Of a stretch of DNA of 37,483 nucleotides, positions 16,331-24,997 are shown one piece after another. The stretch's first letter is position 1, and each line of letters begins with the position of its first letter. The position numbers and the translations under genes are program-made. The stretch is from an uncultured Lachnospiraceae bacterium. Its GTDB lineage: Bacteria; Bacillota; Clostridia; Lachnospirales; Lachnospiraceae. The notes under the pieces were generated by a model. That model saw only the letters and a program-made list of their open reading frames with translations. It searched no databases and had not been told where the DNA came from. The DNA lies in contig ONEJ01000101.1 of the NCBI GenBank assembly GCA_900316805.1, positions 1 to 37,483 of the forward strand, read 5' to 3'.

Positions 16331-17992
16331 TTATCCTCTCTTACCGGAAGCCTTCACTGCCGCAGAAGGCTTTCCTGTGAATTTTACTCCGTTGCTCTTC
16401 TGGCAGGCTCGAACCTTATAATAATAGGTTTTTCCCTTCTTCAAGCCGGTATCTTTATAGCTTTTCCCCGTAACCGTCGCAATTTTCCGATAGGTTCCGT
16501 TTTTGCTGTCACTGCGGTATAATTCATAGCCCCAGGCTCCGGGTGACGATGTCCAGGCAATCTTTACGGAGGTAGTGGAGACTGCTGCCGTTTTGATTTT
16601 GGCAACCGTACCCACGCCGGAATTCGTCTGGTCTGTGTAACCCTTGATACAAAGATTTCCTACCTTCTGGTTCTGATAGCTTACTGCCACATCCTTCCAG
16701 ACCCCATTCTGATATAGAAAACTCTGCTTTTTTTTGATCCCGGCGGTACTTTTTATGGGGTACTGGCGGATTGCAAGTTCCATGTCGACCCCGGCATTCT
16801 TTTTCCCCAGTTCTACAACAATTCCATATCGGCTGCCTTTATCAAGAGACACCGGCTGCTTCAGGGGAATGGTATAGGTACCTGCACAGGTTGTCTGCCC
16901 GGAAACGGCAGTTTCCAGAATCCCGCTTCTGGGATTCGAAAGATTCGAAAGATTCGAATAAATCTTAATGGTATAGGGAACCGACGTATCCTCATTTAAG
17001 GTAATCGATACAGCCCGCAGCAGCTGACTGTCTGCTCCCTGCACCTTATACACGTTGGCAGACACCGGACAGTTGAAGAGTTTTCCCACAATGGGACATC
17101 CATCATACTGGTAAATGTAATCATAATTGTCCGCCGGCTCAAAATCCATAATCCAGGCATTGGACTCCAGGGATTTGTCCTCATAAGACAGCCAGAAGTA
17201 ACTGTACAGATCGTCTGCGGTGGTCTCTGACCAGCTGTTTCTTACCAGCCACGCCCCATTTTCTTTGGGCTTGTTCTTGAAATTATCTGCCGGAAAATCA
17301 TCATCCCAGCCCACGATCACTGCTGCATGGTTGGGAACATACAAATAACCGGAACGGTCACAGTAATAGGTTGCCACCGTCCTTCCCTGATAGGCGGCTC
17401 TTTGATCAAACTCTCCTCCCATAGAAAAGTAAAAACCGATTCCTGCAGCCCCATGCTCCATAATTTCCTGTTTTACCTGATTTCTATTCTTATGGATATC
17501 CAAAATCGAAATGTTCTGCAGATGGGCAGCCTGGGAAGTTCCCTGTCCCTGATAGGAATCTGCCAGGGAATAGGGTGCTGATTCTTCCGAAACCAGACCT
17601 CTCCACTGCAAAAGGGTTCTGGAACAGTAGTTCAGGTTTCCCCCCACATCCAGATAATCCGTCATGGTAGAAAGCCCGTCCCCCACAGTTCCCCCAAAGG
17701 CATCCCAGGAGGGATGACAGGTGTCATAAGCCAGAGCCAGTTCACTCAGATCAATGTTTTTATCTGAACTCTGATTGTCTGCAATCAGATCCATCTCCGC
17801 CAGAGAAACCGCCGCAAAAGCCCAGCAGGTGGCGTAATCCCCCTGATTTCTGGTGGAGGGATATTTCTCTGCCACCTGCGAAAGATTGTTCATGTAAGCA
17901 GAAGGTGTATTCTGTGCTGCCTGAACAGGGACTGCCGGCACCATGACAGCAAAAGCAAGTGACGCCGCTAAAATTCTGTGGTTTTTATTCAT
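16331..17992 (-). CDS. Secreted papain-like (C1) cysteine protease with Fn3 domain
   Basis: 553 residues. A Sec signal peptide (residues 1-26) ends in VPVQAAQ. The C1A catalytic set is present: NQGDYATCWAFAA (oxyanion Gln and Cys, about 49-61), NHAAVIVGWDDDF (His) and LVRNSWSE (Asn). A beta-rich middle region follows, then a fibronectin type III domain (about 465-545: AAVSTTSVKIAW ... YYYKVRAC). No sortase motif or membrane anchor is seen, so it is probably released or loosely wall-bound. Proteases of this build occur widely in gut Clostridia. It has its own strong promoter and stands 5 bp ahead of pyrC, so it is likely the first gene of the pyrimidine transcript, which is unusual. Confidence 0.9.
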   Translation of the reverse strand: MNKNHRILAASLAFAVMVPAVPVQAAQNTPSAYMNNLSQVAEKYPSTRNQGDYATCWAFAAVSLAEMDLIADNQSSDKNIDLSELALAYDTCHPSWDAFGGTVGDGLSTMTDYLDVGGNLNYCSRTLLQWRGLVSEESAPYSLADSYQGQGTSQAAHLQNISILDIHKNRNQVKQEIMEHGAAGIGFYFSMGGEFDQRAAYQGRTVATYYCDRSGYLYVPNHAAVIVGWDDDFPADNFKNKPKENGAWLVRNSWSETTADDLYSYFWLSYEDKSLESNAWIMDFEPADNYDYIYQYDGCPIVGKLFNCPVSANVYKVQGADSQLLRAVSITLNEDTSVPYTIKIYSNLSNLSNPRSGILETAVSGQTTCAGTYTIPLKQPVSLDKGSRYGIVVELGKKNAGVDMELAIRQYPIKSTAGIKKKQSFLYQNGVWKDVAVSYQNQKVGNLCIKGYTDQTNSGVGTVAKIKTAAVSTTSVKIAWTSSPGAWGYELYRSDSKNGTYRKIATVTGKSYKDTGLKKGKTYYYKVRACQKSNGVKFTGKPSAAVKASGKRG

Positions 17993-18005
17993 TCTGCCTC
18001 CGGTT

Positions 18006-18021
18006 TTCCTGCAAGCAGGAA
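18006..18021. repeat. Short TTCCTGC/GCAGGAA hairpin in the protease leader
   Basis: A 7-bp stem with a 2-nt loop, 14 bp upstream of the protease start codon. On the minus strand, the 16 bases GTTCCTGCTTGCAGGA also occur exactly in the palindrome at 37411-37469. Confidence 0.4.
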
Positions 18022-18083
18022 CACGTTTTCTTTGATGGTATTTCCTTCATAAATTGTGCCGCCCCACGGCATGGCACACTCCT

Positions 18084-18113
18084 ATTATATGTTTTTCTCC
18101 GTGCTTCTGTCAA
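18084..18113 (-). promoter_or_regulatory. Sigma-A promoter for the protease-pyr unit
   Basis: Minus-strand TTGACA (18108-18113) and TATAAT (18084-18089), both consensus, with 18-bp spacing. The expected start gives a leader of about 85 nt to the protease ATG. Confidence 0.75.
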
Positions 18114-18125
18114 CATGGCAGAACA

Positions 18126-18161
18126 TAAAAAGGAGCTCCCGCACTTTATGCAAAAGCTCCT
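18126..18161 (-). terminator. Intrinsic terminator after dapB
   Basis: AGGAGCT (18131-18137) pairs with AGCTCCT (18155-18161). On the minus strand the stem is followed by TTTTTATG. It begins 8 bases after the dapB stop and lies just ahead of the protease promoter. Confidence 0.75.
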
Positions 18162-18169
18162 CAAATTCA

Positions 18170-18931
18170 TCATTTTGCTGCGATAACATCTGCCATATCG
18201 TAGTGCCCCGGCCCTTTGTCCTGCAGATACTTGGCTGCTTCCACCGCACCCTTGGCAAATACTGCCTTGGAATATGCCGTATGTTTAAACTCAATGACCT
18301 CATCCTGGCCTGCAAAGATCACTTCATGCTCCCCTACAATATTGCCACCGCGGACAGCGGAAATACCAATCTCATAAGGATCTCTCTTCTTTCTCTCCTG
18401 GCTTCGGTCATACTTGTATGTATAGGCCTCATCCAACGCCATATTCATAGAATCTGCCAGAGCAATGGCTGTACCGCTGGGCGCATCCAGCTTCTGGTTG
18501 TGGTGCTTCTCCACAATCTCCATGTCAAAGCCTGCCGGTGCAAATACCAGCGCCGCCTTCTTAAGAAGCTCCATCAGCGTATTGATTCCCAGGGACATAT
18601 TGGCTGATTTTAAGATGGCAACCTTCTCGTAGGCCTTCTCTACCTTTTGCAGCTGTTCCTCGGAAAGTCCCGTGGTACACAGAACAACCGGAATCTGTTT
18701 TTCCACACAATAGTCGATCAGCCCATCCACTGCGGATGCATTGGAAAAATCAATGATGACATCCGCTTCCACATTGCAGTCCCAAAGGCTTGCAAAAACG
18801 GGATAATCATTCGAAATCCCATCATACTGGTCAATTCCGGCAACAATTTCAATTTCCGGATCCCGGGCACAGATTCCTGTAATACACTGTCCCATTTTTC
18901 CATTGCAGCCGTTCATAATTGCTCTTGTCAT
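18170..18931 (-). CDS. dapB: 4-hydroxy-tetrahydrodipicolinate reductase
   Basis: Second committed step of the lysine/diaminopimelate branch: NAD(P)H-dependent reduction of the DapA product. 253 residues, normal length. NGCNGKMGQ (7-15) is the nucleotide-binding glycine loop, and the catalytic block EKHHNQKLDAPSGTA carries the His pair, Lys and the DAPSGT substrate loop. AAAGGA lies 8 bases before the ATG. It is the second gene of the dapA-dapB operon and ends at an intrinsic terminator. The product also feeds dipicolinate in spores and peptidoglycan. Confidence 0.97.
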   Translation of the reverse strand: MTRAIMNGCNGKMGQCITGICARDPEIEIVAGIDQYDGISNDYPVFASLWDCNVEADVIIDFSNASAVDGLIDYCVEKQIPVVLCTTGLSEEQLQKVEKAYEKVAILKSANMSLGINTLMELLKKAALVFAPAGFDMEIVEKHHNQKLDAPSGTAIALADSMNMALDEAYTYKYDRSQERKKRDPYEIGISAVRGGNIVGEHEVIFAGQDEVIEFKHTAYSKAVFAKGAVEAAKYLQDKGPGHYDMADVIAAK

Positions 18932-18971
18932 TTCTCTTATGTCCTTTCTCTATTCCGTCGGGTTCCTGCTT

Positions 18972-19859
18972 CTAGTTCAGAATCCCGTACTCTCTCATCA
19001 CCTGGACAAGCTTCTTTGCATTGTCCTCTCCCATCTCACAAAGAGGTGCGCGCAGCGGGCCTGCCTCCAGTCCCATCAGATTCAGTGCCTTCTTTACCGG
19101 AATCGGATTTACCTCAGAGAAGAGGGCATCTACCAGTGGAAGTGCCTCAAGCTGCAGCTTTCTTGCTGTTTCCAGATCTCCCTTAAAGAAGCTGTCGCAC
19201 ATTGCATGCACTTTCGCCGGGGCAACGTTGCTCCATACAGAAATCACACCGATGGCGCCAATTGACATAAGGGGAACCACCAGTCCATCCTCGCCGGAAT
19301 ACATATCAATCTTGCCGTCTGTAAGATTCATAGTCTTAGAAGCCTGGGCAACACTGCCGGTTGCCTCCTTGATTCCCACAATATTCTCCTTTGTGGCAAA
19401 GAGCTCTGCCACAGTCTCAGGTAAAATATTGCAGCCGGTACGGCTTGGAACATTGTACATGATGATCGGGCACTTGGTACTGTCTGCAATCTGGGAATAA
19501 TGAGCGATGAGCCCTGCCTGTGTTGCCTTATTATAGTAAGGCGTCACAATCAGAAGTCCGTCTGCTCCGGCCTCCTCTGCCTCCTGGGACAGCTGGATCG
19601 CCGTTCTTGTACAGTTGGATCCGGTTCCTGCTATCACAGGAATTCTCCTCCTGGTAAAATCAATTGCAGCCTTGATCACATCCCGGTGCTCCTCCATGGT
19701 AAGGGTTGCACTCTCGCCGGTGGTTCCGGCAATAATGATGGCATCTGTACCCTCGTTGATCTGACGGTTGATCATCTCCTCCAGCTTATCATAATTGATC
19801 TCGTAATTCTCTTTCATTGGTGTTACGATTGCAACACCTGCTCCCTTAAAAATTGCCAC
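18972..19859 (-). CDS. dapA: 4-hydroxy-tetrahydrodipicolinate synthase
   Basis: Condenses pyruvate with aspartate semialdehyde. 295 residues, normal length. Motifs: AGTTGESATL (pyruvate site), MYNVPSRTG (catalytic Tyr) and GIKEATG (Schiff-base Lys). The start chosen is GTG at 19859, because AAAGGAG lies 8 bases before it; the TTG at 19877 would place that ribosome site inside the gene. Expression is controlled by the lysine riboswitch and terminator directly upstream. Confidence 0.96.
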   Translation of the reverse strand: MAIFKGAGVAIVTPMKENYEINYDKLEEMINRQINEGTDAIIIAGTTGESATLTMEEHRDVIKAAIDFTRRRIPVIAGTGSNCTRTAIQLSQEAEEAGADGLLIVTPYYNKATQAGLIAHYSQIADSTKCPIIMYNVPSRTGCNILPETVAELFATKENIVGIKEATGSVAQASKTMNLTDGKIDMYSGEDGLVVPLMSIGAIGVISVWSNVAPAKVHAMCDSFFKGDLETARKLQLEALPLVDALFSEVNPIPVKKALNLMGLEAGPLRAPLCEMGEDNAKKLVQVMREYGILN

Positions 19860-19939
19860 TGTCCTGTCTCCTTTCAATTTACACTTTATCTTATTACCAG
19901 CATATGACGCAAAGAGAAAAACGTACTTCCCTGCAAATG

Positions 19940-19967
19940 AAAAGACCAGCCATGATAAGAGCCGGTC
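19940..19967 (-). terminator. Riboswitch-controlled intrinsic terminator
   Basis: On the minus strand GACCGGCU (19960-19967) pairs with GGCUGGUC (19944-19951), including G-U pairs, and is followed by UUUU. It lies between the lysine aptamer and dapA, the expected place for the OFF structure when lysine is bound. Confidence 0.65.
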
Positions 19968-19986
19968 AGTTTGTTTCTGTAATCCT

Positions 19987-20155
19987 GATAGCTCTCCATC
20001 TGCGCGCTGCGCTTCTGACAGTCATACGGCTGTTAACCGTATGCCCAAGAAAAGAACTGCAGACATCCCTTTCTTTCGGCGCTCCTCCCTTTCTGCTGTG
20101 TTCTCCTGTGCCTGCCACATCCCACAGCCTACTCATAATTTGCGCAACCTCTACC
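19987..20155 (-). ncRNA. Lysine riboswitch (L box)
   Basis: About 169 nt on the minus strand upstream of dapA. The conserved L-box blocks appear in order: GGTAGAGGTTGCGCAAAT, ATGAGTA, GAAAGGGAGGAGCGCCGAA, then CATACGG paired with CCGTATG (20023-20029 / 20037-20043), ACTGTCA, and GGAGAGCTATC. P1 closes between GGTAG (20151-20155) and CTATC (19987-19991). The B. subtilis lysC leader has the same order of elements. It should repress dapAB when lysine is abundant by favouring the terminator at 19940-19967. Confidence 0.92.
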
Positions 20156-20176
20156 ATATGCTATTCACTTGTCATT

Positions 20177-20205
20177 ATCATAGCACCCCAATGCATTTTC
20201 GTCAA
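20177..20205 (-). promoter_or_regulatory. Promoter of the dapA leader
   Basis: Minus-strand TTGACG (20200-20205) and TATGAT (20177-20182) with 17-bp spacing. The start would fall near 20170, about 15 nt before the aptamer. It sits immediately after the stop of the corrinoid adenosyltransferase gene. Confidence 0.78.
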
Positions 20206-20206
20206 T

Positions 20207-20692
20207 TCATTTTTCTGGTGCAATATTATAAATTTCATCGGCATATTCCCGGATACTGTCATCCAACACCCTGCCGGTACAGACAAGGGTCATTTCCTCC
20301 GGCTTTGCGGCAAACAAGTCCCGCAGTTCCTCCGGAGAAATTACCTTCTCATCCATGATTCCCAGCACCTCGTCAAGAATCAGCATGTCGCAGGCGCCGG
20401 TGGAAACAACCTTTTTCCCATAATTGAATCCATTGCGCAGGTTCATGACTTCCTCCTGCCTAGCACTCTCAGGCAGCTCCTCAAAACATTCATCCGACTT
20501 TGCAAAACGAAAGACTTTGATCTCCGGCTCCAGCCGATTTAGAAACATCAGCTCGTTCTCGTTCTTCTCCTTCAGAAACTGGATCACAATGACACTCTTC
20601 CCCTCACTGGCCAAGTGGATCGCATTCCCAATTGCTGCTGTCGACTTACCATGTCCCTCTCCATAATAAATCTGTATCACGCCTTTTTCCAT
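20207..20692 (-). CDS. cobO: ATP:corrinoid adenosyltransferase (CobA/CobO/BtuR type)
   Basis: Transfers the 5'-deoxyadenosyl group of ATP to cob(I)alamin or its precursors to make coenzyme B12. 161 residues, slightly shorter than the usual 170-200. The modified P-loop is YYGEGHGKSTAAIG, then LILDEVLGIMDE and TLVCTGR, the family order. The ATG at 20692 is preceded by GGAGG at 5 bases; ATGs further upstream lack spacing. It follows the SSB gene by 100 bp on the same strand. No other cobalamin genes and no B12 riboswitch are in the window, so the assignment to salvage versus synthesis is open. Confidence 0.88.
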   Translation of the reverse strand: MEKGVIQIYYGEGHGKSTAAIGNAIHLASEGKSVIVIQFLKEKNENELMFLNRLEPEIKVFRFAKSDECFEELPESARQEEVMNLRNGFNYGKKVVSTGACDMLILDEVLGIMDEKVISPEELRDLFAAKPEEMTLVCTGRVLDDSIREYADEIYNIAPEK

Positions 20693-20792
20693 AACTGCCT
20701 CCATAGGACTGATGTCCTTACTAACAAACAATAATATGTAAGATACCACAAACAGTCCCAAGAATCAAGTCTGTAGCTATTTTCCCTCCTAA

Positions 20793-21419
20793 TTACTCCA
20801 AATATTCAATTTTGCTGACAGATACCTCGTAGGCCGTGCGTTTCTGCGCCTCTGTCTCACTGATCTTCTTCACATACTCCCTGCTCTGGATTCTTCCCCA
20901 GATCTGCACATGGCTTCCCACCGTAAAACCGGAGGCAAATCTGGCATTTCTGCCCCAGCAGATACATGGAATGTAATCGGATTTTCCGTAGGAACGGTTG
21001 ACTGCCACAAGCAGATCCGCAATCTCCCTTCCCAGAGGCGTCTTGCGGTAAACAGCCTCCTTGCAGATAAACCCGTCAAGAAAAATCTGATTCTGTGCAT
21101 TTTCCTCCTCCGGCTCATCCACCGGTTCAAATTCCCTTGCAAACACGGAAAGCACCAGCCTGTTTTTGTGTTCCTCATGGCGGTTGAAGGAGCGGAATTG
21201 TCCGGTGATATAGACGAAATGACCGATGGCGCTCTCCTTCACATTCACCAGCCGCTCCGACACCATGACCGGAATGCAGTCGGCAAAATTGGACAGGCGG
21301 CTGACAGAAACGTCCACCATATAAAAGCCTTCTCCGTACACCTCATGACTGAACACGAAATCCGATACAATTTCTCCCATAATAGTTACCTGGTTGTTTT
21401 CAAACATTTTATCTGACAT
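20793..21419 (-). CDS. Single-stranded DNA-binding protein with two OB folds
   Basis: 208 residues made of two related halves. The N-terminal OB fold is about 7-95 (VTIMGEIVSDFVFSH ... GHFVYITGQFRS). The C-terminal fold, about 110-208, has the recognisable SSB pattern ETPLGR-like KTPLGREIADLLVAVNR, YIPCICWGRNA, and VQIWGRIQSREYVKK. Unlike canonical SSB it ends EYLE without the acidic DDIPF-type tail that recruits partners. Such double-OB SSBs occur in Clostridia as accessory paralogues (from memory). GGGAG lies 8 bases before the ATG. It is divergent from typA. Confidence 0.85.
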   Translation of the reverse strand: MSDKMFENNQVTIMGEIVSDFVFSHEVYGEGFYMVDVSVSRLSNFADCIPVMVSERLVNVKESAIGHFVYITGQFRSFNRHEEHKNRLVLSVFAREFEPVDEPEEENAQNQIFLDGFICKEAVYRKTPLGREIADLLVAVNRSYGKSDYIPCICWGRNARFASGFTVGSHVQIWGRIQSREYVKKISETEAQKRTAYEVSVSKIEYLE

Positions 21420-21551
21420 GAATTTTCTCCCTTCCTTTTGTGAAATCGTTGTTAGGGTTATTTTTTACCATTTTTAGGTTGGTAGAAATCATCAAAGCAT
21501 GTCGATAAGTAAAACGAAATATGTGCAAATCAACAAATGGCACAAAATCTC

Positions 21552-21579
21552 TTGCGAAAATGCGTTTTTATGATAAAAT
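21552..21579 (+). promoter_or_regulatory. Possible typA promoter
   Basis: TTGCGA (21552-21557) and TAAAAT (21574-21579) with 16-bp spacing, about 50 bp upstream of the typA start. Confidence 0.5.
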
Positions 21580-21590
21580 GGTACAAGTCC

Positions 21591-21611
21591 ATAGAATATA
21601 GAATATAGAAT
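21591..21611 (+). repeat. Three tandem ATAGAAT copies in the typA leader
   Basis: ATAGAAT is repeated exactly three times just after the likely transcription start and before the AGAAGG ribosome site. It is probably a slippage-prone microsatellite; copy number could change the leader length. Confidence 0.7.
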
Positions 21612-21632
21612 AAAGAAAAGAAGGTTAAAGTT

Positions 21633-23477
21633 ATGACAACAACCAGAGATGATATTCGTAACATTGCAATTATCGCCCATGTCGACCACGGCAAAACGAC
21701 CCTGGTGGACGAACTGTTAAAGCAAAGCGGTGTGTTCCGTGAGAATCAGGAAGTGCAGGAGCGCGTCATGGATTCCAACGATATCGAGCGTGAGCGCGGT
21801 ATCACAATTCTTTCCAAAAACACTGCCGTTTTTTATAAAGACACGAAAATCAATATTATCGACACCCCCGGACATGCAGATTTCGGCGGCGAGGTAGAGC
21901 GTGTCCTTAAGATGGTCAACGGCGTTGTCCTGGTGGTAGATGCCTTTGAAGGAACCATGCCCCAGACCAAATTCGTACTGATGAAGGCGCTGGCCTTAAA
22001 TCTTCCGGTTATCGTCTGCATCAACAAAATCGACCGGCCGGAGGCCCGTCCCGAGGAAGTGATCGATGAAGTGTTAGAGCTTTTCATGGATCTGGATGCT
22101 TCCGATGAGCAGTTAGACTGTCCTTTCATTTACGCATCTGCCAGAGACGGCTATGCCATGTACAACTTAGATGACGAGAAGAAGGACATGACTCCTCTCT
22201 TTGAGACCATCGTCAATTACATCCCGGCACCTACCGGTGACCCGGATGCCAATACCCAGGTGCTCATCAGCACCATTGATTACAACGAATATGTCGGCCG
22301 TATCGGTATCGGTAAGGTAGACAACGGATGCCTTAGGGTCAATCAGGAAGCCGTGGTTGTAAACCACCACGATCCGGACAAACTGGAAAAGGTTCGTATC
22401 AGCAAGCTCTACGAGTTTGATGGTCTGAATAAAGTAGATGTCACAGAGGCAAAAATCGGCTCCATCGTAGCCATTTCCGGTATTGCAGATATTCATATCG
22501 GAGATACCATCTGTGCCCCGGAAAATCCGGAAGCTATCCCCTTCCAGAAAATTTCCGAGCCCACAATTTCTATGAACTTTATCGTCAATGACAGTCCTCT
22601 GGCAGGTCAGGAAGGAAAATATGTCACCTCCCGCCACATCCGCGACCGTCTGTTCCGGGAGCTGAACACCGATGTCTCCCTCCGCGTGGAGGAGACCGAC
22701 AGTCCGGACAGCTTGAAGGTTTCCGGCCGTGGCGAGCTTCACCTGTCGGTTCTCATTGAGAACATGCGCCGTGAGGGCTATGAATTTGCCGTCAGCAAAG
22801 CCGAGGTTCTCTACAAATATGATGAGAACGGCAAGAAATTAGAGCCAATGGAAATCGCTTATGTGGATGTTCCGGACGAATTTTCCGGTGCCGTCATCTC
22901 CAAGCTGCAGCAGAGAAAGGGCGAGCTGCAGAACATGGGCTCCATCGCCGGGGGCTACACAAGACTGGAGTTTAAGATTCCGTCCCGTGGACTTATCGGC
23001 TACCGTGGGGAGTTCATGACAGATACCAAGGGTAACGGAATCATCAATACGATTTTTGATGGCTATGAGCCATTCCGGGGCGAGATTGCTTACCGCTCCA
23101 CCGGTTCCCTGATTGCTTTTGAGTCCGGCGAATCCGTAACCTACGGTCTTTTCTCCGCACAGGAGAGAGGTACTCTCTTTATAGGCCCCGGCGAAAAGGT
23201 ATACTCCGGCATGATTATCGGACAGAGCTCCAGAGCCGAAGACATTGAGTTAAATGTCTGCAAGAAGAAGCATCTGACCAACACGAGATCCTCCTCCGCA
23301 GATGAGGCTCTGACACTGGTTCCACCTAAAATTCTAAGCCTTGAACAGGCACTGGATTTCATCGATACCGATGAGCTTCTTGAGGTGACACCGGAGAGCC
23401 TTCGTATCCGTAAGAGAATCCTGGATCCGACCCTTCGTAAGAGAGCTTCTATTGCTAAGAAGAATGCTATGAAATAA
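21633..23477 (+). CDS. typA: Translational GTPase TypA/BipA
   Basis: 614 residues, standard length. A ribosome-associated GTPase of the EF-G group that helps 50S assembly and stress adaptation. G1 is [12 protein letters not shown] (about 15-26), the switch region is RERGITI, G3 is DTPGHADF, G4 is NKIDRPEA and G5 is YASARDGYA. The domain III/V parts and the TypA C-terminal domain follow ([11 protein letters not shown], and the basic [12 protein letters not shown] end). AGAAGG precedes the ATG. It is monocistronic between its own promoter and a strong terminator. Confidence 0.98.
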   Translation: MTTTRDDIRNIAIIAHVDHGKTTLVDELLKQSGVFRENQEVQERVMDSNDIERERGITILSKNTAVFYKDTKINIIDTPGHADFGGEVERVLKMVNGVVLVVDAFEGTMPQTKFVLMKALALNLPVIVCINKIDRPEARPEEVIDEVLELFMDLDASDEQLDCPFIYASARDGYAMYNLDDEKKDMTPLFETIVNYIPAPTGDPDANTQVLISTIDYNEYVGRIGIGKVDNGCLRVNQEAVVVNHHDPDKLEKVRISKLYEFDGLNKVDVTEAKIGSIVAISGIADIHIGDTICAPENPEAIPFQKISEPTISMNFIVNDSPLAGQEGKYVTSRHIRDRLFRELNTDVSLRVEETDSPDSLKVSGRGELHLSVLIENMRREGYEFAVSKAEVLYKYDENGKKLEPMEIAYVDVPDEFSGAVISKLQQRKGELQNMGSIAGGYTRLEFKIPSRGLIGYRGEFMTDTKGNGIINTIFDGYEPFRGEIAYRSTGSLIAFESGESVTYGLFSAQERGTLFIGPGEKVYSGMIIGQSSRAEDIELNVCKKKHLTNTRSSSADEALTLVPPKILSLEQALDFIDTDELLEVTPESLRIRKRILDPTLRKRASIAKKNAMK

Positions 23478-23498
23478 ATTTTTATTTGTATTGAAAAA

Positions 23499-23548
23499 GA
23501 AGGAGACGGGCATGTTTTCCAAGGAAAGCATGCTCGTCTCCTTCTTTT
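23499..23548. terminator. Bidirectional intrinsic terminator, typA / HD-GYP gene
   Basis: 16-bp arms at 23499-23514 and 23529-23544 with a single G-T wobble, flanked by an A run on the left and a T run on the right. Both strands therefore end in a U tract. It serves convergent typA and the HD-GYP gene. Confidence 0.88.
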
Positions 23549-23605
23549 ATTGTGAGAGAACTCTTGTACCCTGCACGGAATAATCACCCTTACATTATTA
23601 AAGGA

Positions 23606-24997
23606 TTACTCATGCATCTCGTAATTCTTATCTTCGTCTATTATTTCTAGCATTACCTCCGCAATCCCAGGATCAAACTGGCTTCCCCTGCCCTTTTCAA
23701 TTTCTCCCCGAACAACCGACTGGGGCAAAACATCCCGGTAACTTCTCTTGGAAGTCATGGCATCATAGGCATCTGCAACCCCGATGATCCTTGCAATTTC
23801 GGGAATTTCCGTTTCTTTTTTATGATCCGGATACCCCCTTCCATCATATCTTTCATGATGAAATCTCGCTCCTATGGATATATCCGGCAGTTCCGTAATT
23901 TCACTCAGAATACGGGAACCGATCACCGGATGGGTTTTAATGATCTCATATTCCTCGTCGGTTAACCGGCTGGGTTTATTGATAATCTCTACCGGGATTC
24001 CAATCTTTCCGATATCATGAAGCAGGGCGGTATACTGGATCCGCTTTATATCTGCCCCCTGATACCCCATTCTCTTTGCAATCATTACGGAATATTTCGC
24101 AACCCTCGTAGAATGCCCATTGGTGTAAGAATCCTTTGCATCGATGGTATTTGCCAGAGCCTGTACCATTTGAAGGGATAAGTGCTGGGTTTTTTCATAA
24201 TAATAGGCACGCTTATTTCCCTGCATGATCAATATAATAATGGTTATAGAGAGAATAAAGGATACCATTCCCGTGAGAACCAAATTGGATACAAATTGCC
24301 CTGCCACATCTGAAATAAGTGTATCCTGATCCAGTTCCTCCAAATCTGCCGCATTTAAATTTTGACTTTCCTGGTCCGTTTTTTCCGCCTCTTCCACCTC
24401 TAAATTGATACTTTCCTCTTCTGTTTTCTCCGCCTGGATTTCTGACTGCTGCTGTAACAATGTCATGGAATATCCCAGCATACTGGAAAAGGCCATCATA
24501 AGACATCCCACGATACACAACAGAAGGGTTTCCCATTTCTGCAGCTTTCTGTCTCCCATCTGCGATTCAAACCGGTGCCTCCAATTCTTTCCTTTCACAT
24601 AAAATAGAAGCAAAAAAGCCAGAATCCCTCCATAGACTAAGAGAATATACCGGATATCATCCACCACTAATCCTATTGCCATGCTTACCACTAAGAAAAC
24701 CGGCATAATGATTCCATTGACAATCCCCGCGATAGGAATTACCAGGAAGAATCCCGCGAACCTATGGGTCGTTCGAGCCAATGAAATATTGGTTCCGACA
24801 ATCAGGAACAAACATAATTGTGCGAAGACCTCCCCCAAAAGCAGATCACACAGAATTAATAAAACGACAGCCCCGATATTGAAATACTGCTGCTTTTTCC
24901 CTTCCAGATTTTTTTCCAAAAAGACATAGCGCCGGCATAGCGAAAGCGCAATGAACATAATCGTAATCTCAATAGATGCACCTATCATTCCCAACAT
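23606..24997 (-). CDS. Membrane HD-GYP domain protein (probable cyclic-di-GMP phosphodiesterase)
   Basis: 463 residues. The N-terminal ~150 residues hold about five hydrophobic segments. A basic cytoplasmic stretch (KGKNWRHRFESQ), a membrane segment (about 157-180), an acidic Glu-rich external loop (about 185-232) and a last membrane segment (about 238-262) follow. The C-terminal HD-GYP domain (about 280-455) has LLHDIGKIGIP, HHERYDGRGYP and DAYDAMTSKRSYR, the metal ligands and GYP loop of active enzymes. The acidic external loop may sense cations or pH, which is inference. The promoter is at 25068-25096, and GGGGGA precedes the ATG. It shares a bidirectional terminator with typA. Confidence 0.92.
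   Translation of the reverse strand: MLGMIGASIEITIMFIALSLCRRYVFLEKNLEGKKQQYFNIGAVVLLILCDLLLGEVFAQLCLFLIVGTNISLARTTHRFAGFFLVIPIAGIVNGIIMPVFLVVSMAIGLVVDDIRYILLVYGGILAFLLLFYVKGKNWRHRFESQMGDRKLQKWETLLLCIVGCLMMAFSSMLGYSMTLLQQQSEIQAEKTEEESINLEVEEAEKTDQESQNLNAADLEELDQDTLISDVAGQFVSNLVLTGMVSFILSITIIILIMQGNKRAYYYEKTQHLSLQMVQALANTIDAKDSYTNGHSTRVAKYSVMIAKRMGYQGADIKRIQYTALLHDIGKIGIPVEIINKPSRLTDEEYEIIKTHPVIGSRILSEITELPDISIGARFHHERYDGRGYPDHKKETEIPEIARIIGVADAYDAMTSKRSYRDVLPQSVVRGEIEKGRGSQFDPGIAEVMLEIIDEDKNYEMHE

Noticed and set aside
19860-19877. TTG start of dapA at 19877
   Set aside because: The AAAGGAG ribosome site would fall inside the coding region; the GTG at 19859 is correctly spaced.
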